Positions 61,346-64,000 of a stretch of DNA of 64,000 bases are shown here, piece by piece. This DNA is from Ilyomonas sp965199845 (GTDB taxonomy: Bacteria; Bacteroidota; Bacteroidia; Chitinophagales; Chitinophagaceae): positions 1 through 64,000 of the forward strand of contig CBDATZ010000031.1 in NCBI GenBank assembly GCA_965199845.1, written 5' to 3'. The position numbers and the translations under genes were made by a program. Numbering within the stretch: the first letter of the stretch is position 1; each line of letters opens with the position of its first letter. Under the pieces are notes generated by a model. It was not told the origin of the DNA, ran no database searches, and worked only from the letters and a program-made list of their open reading frames with translations.

Positions 61346-62350
61346 ATGAAAATTACGTTTTCTCTTTTGTGTTGCCTGCTTTTTGCTTCCATTCTACAGG
61401 CGCAGTCATTGACGGGTGTTTGGCGCGGTACTTTTTATTCGGGGCTTGGCATTTTTCGCCAGCAATACAAATACGAAGTACAATTTAACCAGTTAAAAAA
61501 TAAAGCGCTGCAAGGCGTAACGTATTCTTATAACACGACTTCATTTTACGGCAAAGCAGGTTTGAAAGGCATTTATCAAAATGCTGCCAAGTCAGTTATT
61601 ATGAAGGAAGATACGCTGCTGGAAGTGCGCGGCAGCGGCGGACAAACTTGTTTGATGACGTGTTATCTTGATTATAGCAAAGAAGGTAAAACCGAAATTT
61701 TGCAAGGCAGTTTTACCAGTGTTGTGATGAACTCCGGTGCAGATTGCGGAAGCGGTACGGTTTATTTGGAACGTGTTGAAACGTCTGATTTTACAAAAGA
61801 AGATTTTTTGCTGAAAAAACAGCCTTCCAGACCATCTCCGAATGTGCCGCAAAGAACAACGCCGCCGCCGGTTGTAAAAAAAGCGCCGATTCAAAAAGAT
61901 ACAATACCGCAACGTAAAAGCGAGGTTGCGCCACCACCGCCTGATACGATTGTAAAAAGACAACCTGCGCCATTGCCTGTTCCGCCTGCTTTAAAGGAAA
62001 GACAGAATGATTTGGTGCGAACGATTATTACAAATTCACCTGAAATAAAAGTTGATTTGTATGATAATGGTGAAATTGATGGTGATACCATTACGGTGTA
62101 TCATAACAACCAGTTGGTCGCTTACAAGAAAGGTCTAAGCGCAACAGCTATTACTTTACATATTACGGCAACCAAAGAAGACGATGTTCATGAGTTTGTA
62201 ATGTATGCAAATAACCTGGGTAAAATTCCGCCCAATACAGCCCTGATGGTTATTACAACCGGCGGTAAACGTTATGAACTTTCCATTACTTCTACCAAAG
62301 AAAAGAATGCTAAAGTAGTTGTGAAATATGAGCCGGAAGCTGCGCCATAG
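61346..62350 (+). CDS. Exported two-domain protein with proline-rich linker
   Basis: 334 residues from ATG 61346. Signal peptide (MKITFSLLCCLLFASILQAQ); N-terminal domain (~21-165) starts SLTGVWRGTFYSGLG and has cysteines in GGQTCLMTCY and GADCGSGT. A basic, proline-rich linker (~175-255) follows (PRPSPNVPQRTTPPPVVKK, APPPPDTIVKR). The C-terminal domain (~256-334) with EIKVDLYDNGEIDGDTITVY, GLSATAITLHI and NNLGKIPPNTALM looks like a small beta sandwich. I cannot name a family. The frame to 61178 lies in the inverted repeat and is not chosen. Confidence 0.7.
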   Translation: MKITFSLLCCLLFASILQAQSLTGVWRGTFYSGLGIFRQQYKYEVQFNQLKNKALQGVTYSYNTTSFYGKAGLKGIYQNAAKSVIMKEDTLLEVRGSGGQTCLMTCYLDYSKEGKTEILQGSFTSVVMNSGADCGSGTVYLERVETSDFTKEDFLLKKQPSRPSPNVPQRTTPPPVVKKAPIQKDTIPQRKSEVAPPPPDTIVKRQPAPLPVPPALKERQNDLVRTIITNSPEIKVDLYDNGEIDGDTITVYHNNQLVAYKKGLSATAITLHITATKEDDVHEFVMYANNLGKIPPNTALMVITTGGKRYELSITSTKEKNAKVVVKYEPEAAP

Positions 62351-62351
62351 C

Positions 62352-63059
62352 TTAATGACGACGTATGCCCAACTGTAAAGTTATCGTGGTATCAGTCTTA
62401 TATTTTCCTTCGAGCAATAACGTATAGTTGGCGGGAGTTGTAAGATCTCTGCTTGCAAATTTTGCCAGTGTATCTTTATTGTTTATACTGTTTATAACCA
62501 GAAAATTATAAGTGCCCGTTTTTATAGCTGTAAATGTGTTGATGGAATCTAGAGTAGCTTCATTTTGAATGCTTCTATTCTTCCAGATTGATTTATAATT
62601 TGTGCTGTCGGCATAATAAATATCAACAGGCGGAGCATCGGGAGAAAAGTTGAAAAATCGCAGGTAAACAGTGGTGTCATTGGCGGTTGTATCTTTCAGA
62701 TTGTCTTTTAAAAAAACGGATTTTATAGCTTTAAATGAATCAATTAAAAAAACAGAATAATACGCGCCTGCTGTAGTTGAAATGGTAGTATCAATAGATA
62801 AATTCTGATTGGTTGTTTGTAATTTAATAGCAATATTGCCTGCCGCAACCGGGTTGTATAAAGTGTAACTTCCAAAAGGAATATCAGCCGCGATATTATT
62901 TCCATTCATAAAAAAATTGAAGTTGGGTGCATCTGGCGACAACGCATATACACTTACCAAAGCCGCTGATTCGATACTGCTATCAGAATTATCTTTTAAA
63001 CAGGAACTTATCAGAAGCAAAAAGCAAAAGGAAAGAAAGGAGAGAAGTCTGTTCGTCAT
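62352..63059 (-). CDS. DUF4397 lipoprotein
   Basis: 235-residue lipoprotein: signal (MTNRLLSFLSFCFLLLISSC, lipid Cys ~20), then a domain with two related halves, each containing a SPDAP motif (VYALSPDAPNFNFFMNG ~residue 38 and FFNFSPDAPPVDIYY ~residue 140). This double pattern is typical of DUF4397. Function unknown; surface or periplasmic. Convergent with the proline-rich protein gene with a one-base gap. Confidence 0.82.
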   Translation of the reverse strand: MTNRLLSFLSFCFLLLISSCLKDNSDSSIESAALVSVYALSPDAPNFNFFMNGNNIAADIPFGSYTLYNPVAAGNIAIKLQTTNQNLSIDTTISTTAGAYYSVFLIDSFKAIKSVFLKDNLKDTTANDTTVYLRFFNFSPDAPPVDIYYADSTNYKSIWKNRSIQNEATLDSINTFTAIKTGTYNFLVINSINNKDTLAKFASRDLTTPANYTLLLEGKYKTDTTITLQLGIRRH

Positions 63060-63216
63060 AACACATTATGTTTGTGCAAAGTTCTGTTTGATTTTATTTA
63101 CCTGCTCTACGCTTGCTGCCAGCAAAGATTTCAAATAAACATCAAACAAAATTGTCTTTTTATTTGAAGATGATGCAGGATAAAAAAACGTTGCCTGCTG
63201 TTAAATATTATCCGGT

Positions 63217-64000
63217 ATGTTGCACGAAGCCATTTCAGCTTTCGATATGTTTAAAATTGGTGTCGGTCCATCCAGCTCGCACACGTTAGGTCCCTGGCGT
63301 GCAGCTATGATGTTTATCGAAAATATCAGTAAACAAAACAATCTGCAACAATTACAATCGCTGAAAGTATTGTTATATGGCTCGCTGGCAAAAACAGGAA
63401 AAGGTCATGGAACTGATATTGCCGTTCAGATGGGATTGATGTACGAAGACCCGGTTACGACTGATGTATCTCTTTTGTTTGCCAAAATAAAAACCATTGA
63501 AACGGATAAAAAATTAATAGCCGGCGGTAATGTGATGGTGCCTTTTTCTCCGGAAACTGATATTGTTTTTTTTATGAATGAAGTGCTGCCCTTTCACCCG
63601 AACGGACTTTCTTTTTTAGCAACGTTTTCTAATGGCGATGCCATCAGCGAAACGTATTATTCCATTGGCGGCGGTTTTGTGGTTAAAGAAGGAGAAAAGA
63701 AGCAAACAAAAGAAATGCGGATTGATTTGCCGTTTCCCATCAATACATCTTCCGATTTATTGTTTTGGTGTATGAAAACCGGTTTGCCGATATACGGCGT
63801 TGTTTTAGAAAATGAAAGCGCCTGGCGAATCGAAAATGAAACCAGGCAAGGATTGCTGACGATATGGAATGTAATGAAACAATGTATGTATCGCGGTTGC
63901 CATACCAATGGCGAGCTGCCGGGCGGTTTGCATGTGCGCAGGCGTTCGTACGACTTAAATAAAAAATTAACCACGGGGAAAACTTATCATACTACAGATG
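63217..64000 (+). CDS. sdaA: L-serine dehydratase (L-serine ammonia-lyase), partial
   Basis: Iron-sulfur enzyme deaminating serine to pyruvate. The first 261 codons are visible; the window ends within the gene. ATG 63217 starts MLHEAISAFDMFKIGVGPSS. Typical elements are GVGPSSSHTLGPWRA (~residue 14-29, catalytic loop), TGKGHGTDIAVQMGL (~64-78) and YSIGGGFVV (~148). The cysteines of the 4Fe-4S cluster would lie in the part that is cut off. The single-chain (one-subunit) form is likely. Confidence 0.9.
   Translation, partial: MLHEAISAFDMFKIGVGPSSSHTLGPWRAAMMFIENISKQNNLQQLQSLKVLLYGSLAKTGKGHGTDIAVQMGLMYEDPVTTDVSLLFAKIKTIETDKKLIAGGNVMVPFSPETDIVFFMNEVLPFHPNGLSFLATFSNGDAISETYYSIGGGFVVKEGEKKQTKEMRIDLPFPINTSSDLLFWCMKTGLPIYGVVLENESAWRIENETRQGLLTIWNVMKQCMYRGCHTNGELPGGLHVRRRSYDLNKKLTTGKTYHTTD

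Overview
The window is chromosomal DNA from a Bacteroidota bacterium, most likely family Chitinophagaceae. The evidence is the low GC content, SusC/SusD pairs with an ECF sigma factor and FecR anti-sigma factor, the Bacteroidota-type GlmU-like protein, the fused trehalose synthase/phosphatase, TAnnTTTG promoter boxes, and general absence of strong Shine-Dalgarno sites. I see no phage, plasmid, insertion sequence, CRISPR array or rRNA. There is one tRNA (Pro, CGG anticodon). Most of the window is housekeeping with two accessory nutrient-uptake loci.

Layout. 1-14 kb: rRNA methylation (rlmD, cut by the window edge), a YkgJ-type cysteine-cluster protein, a sterol-desaturase-type hydroxylase, AMP nucleosidase, an isolated HsdR_N-type nuclease domain, two DUF1573 exported proteins, a GT9 glycosyltransferase overlapping a Sua5/YrdC tRNA-modification gene, a class-C serine hydrolase lipoprotein, a GlmU-like nucleotidyltransferase, DUF4177, tpiA, an enoyl-CoA hydratase, mnmA and a large uncharacterised conserved protein. 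13.9-14.5 kb: a DUF6934-like gene broken by a frameshift, followed by an unlisted 54-codon gene.

14.6-31.7 kb is the accessory core, almost all on the minus strand. First comes a stand-alone SusC/SusD pair. Then comes what reads as one long operon: ECF sigma, FecR, SusC with an STN signalling domain, SusD, two near-identical TlpA-type thioredoxins made by tandem duplication, a DsbD_N-like protein and full DsbD, ending at a U-tract hairpin. It combines TonB-dependent uptake with a complete periplasmic thiol-reducing chain.

31.9-46.6 kb: tRNA-Pro, an exported HMA-like protein, pyrE, NUDIX hydrolase, otsAB fusion, an arginase-fold protein with altered metal ligands next to a ChbG-type deacetylase, YdeI/DUF1905, DUF423, shikimate kinase, a glutaryl-CoA-dehydrogenase-like enzyme, ribBA and an Oar-like TonB-dependent receptor. 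46.7-64 kb: surface-polysaccharide genes (Gfo/Idh oxidoreductase, polyprenyl-phosphate sugar transferase), a large M1 metallopeptidase, an acyltransferase, FkbM methyltransferase, ispD, aldo/keto reductase, a TolC plus ABC-ATPase pair behind a possible sigma-54 promoter, a periplasmic binding protein behind guaA, a proline-rich exported protein, a DUF4397 lipoprotein and the start of L-serine dehydratase.

Genes of interest for follow-up are the redox/uptake operon with its tandem TlpA copies, the frameshifted DUF6934 pair, the arginase-like protein with lost ligands, the sigma-54-like promoter with an upstream palindrome, the inverted CAAG-rich tracts at about 61.0-61.3 kb, and a recurring pattern of -7 boxes placed so close to start codons that leaderless transcription is likely. 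No clearly new defence or mobile system is visible.
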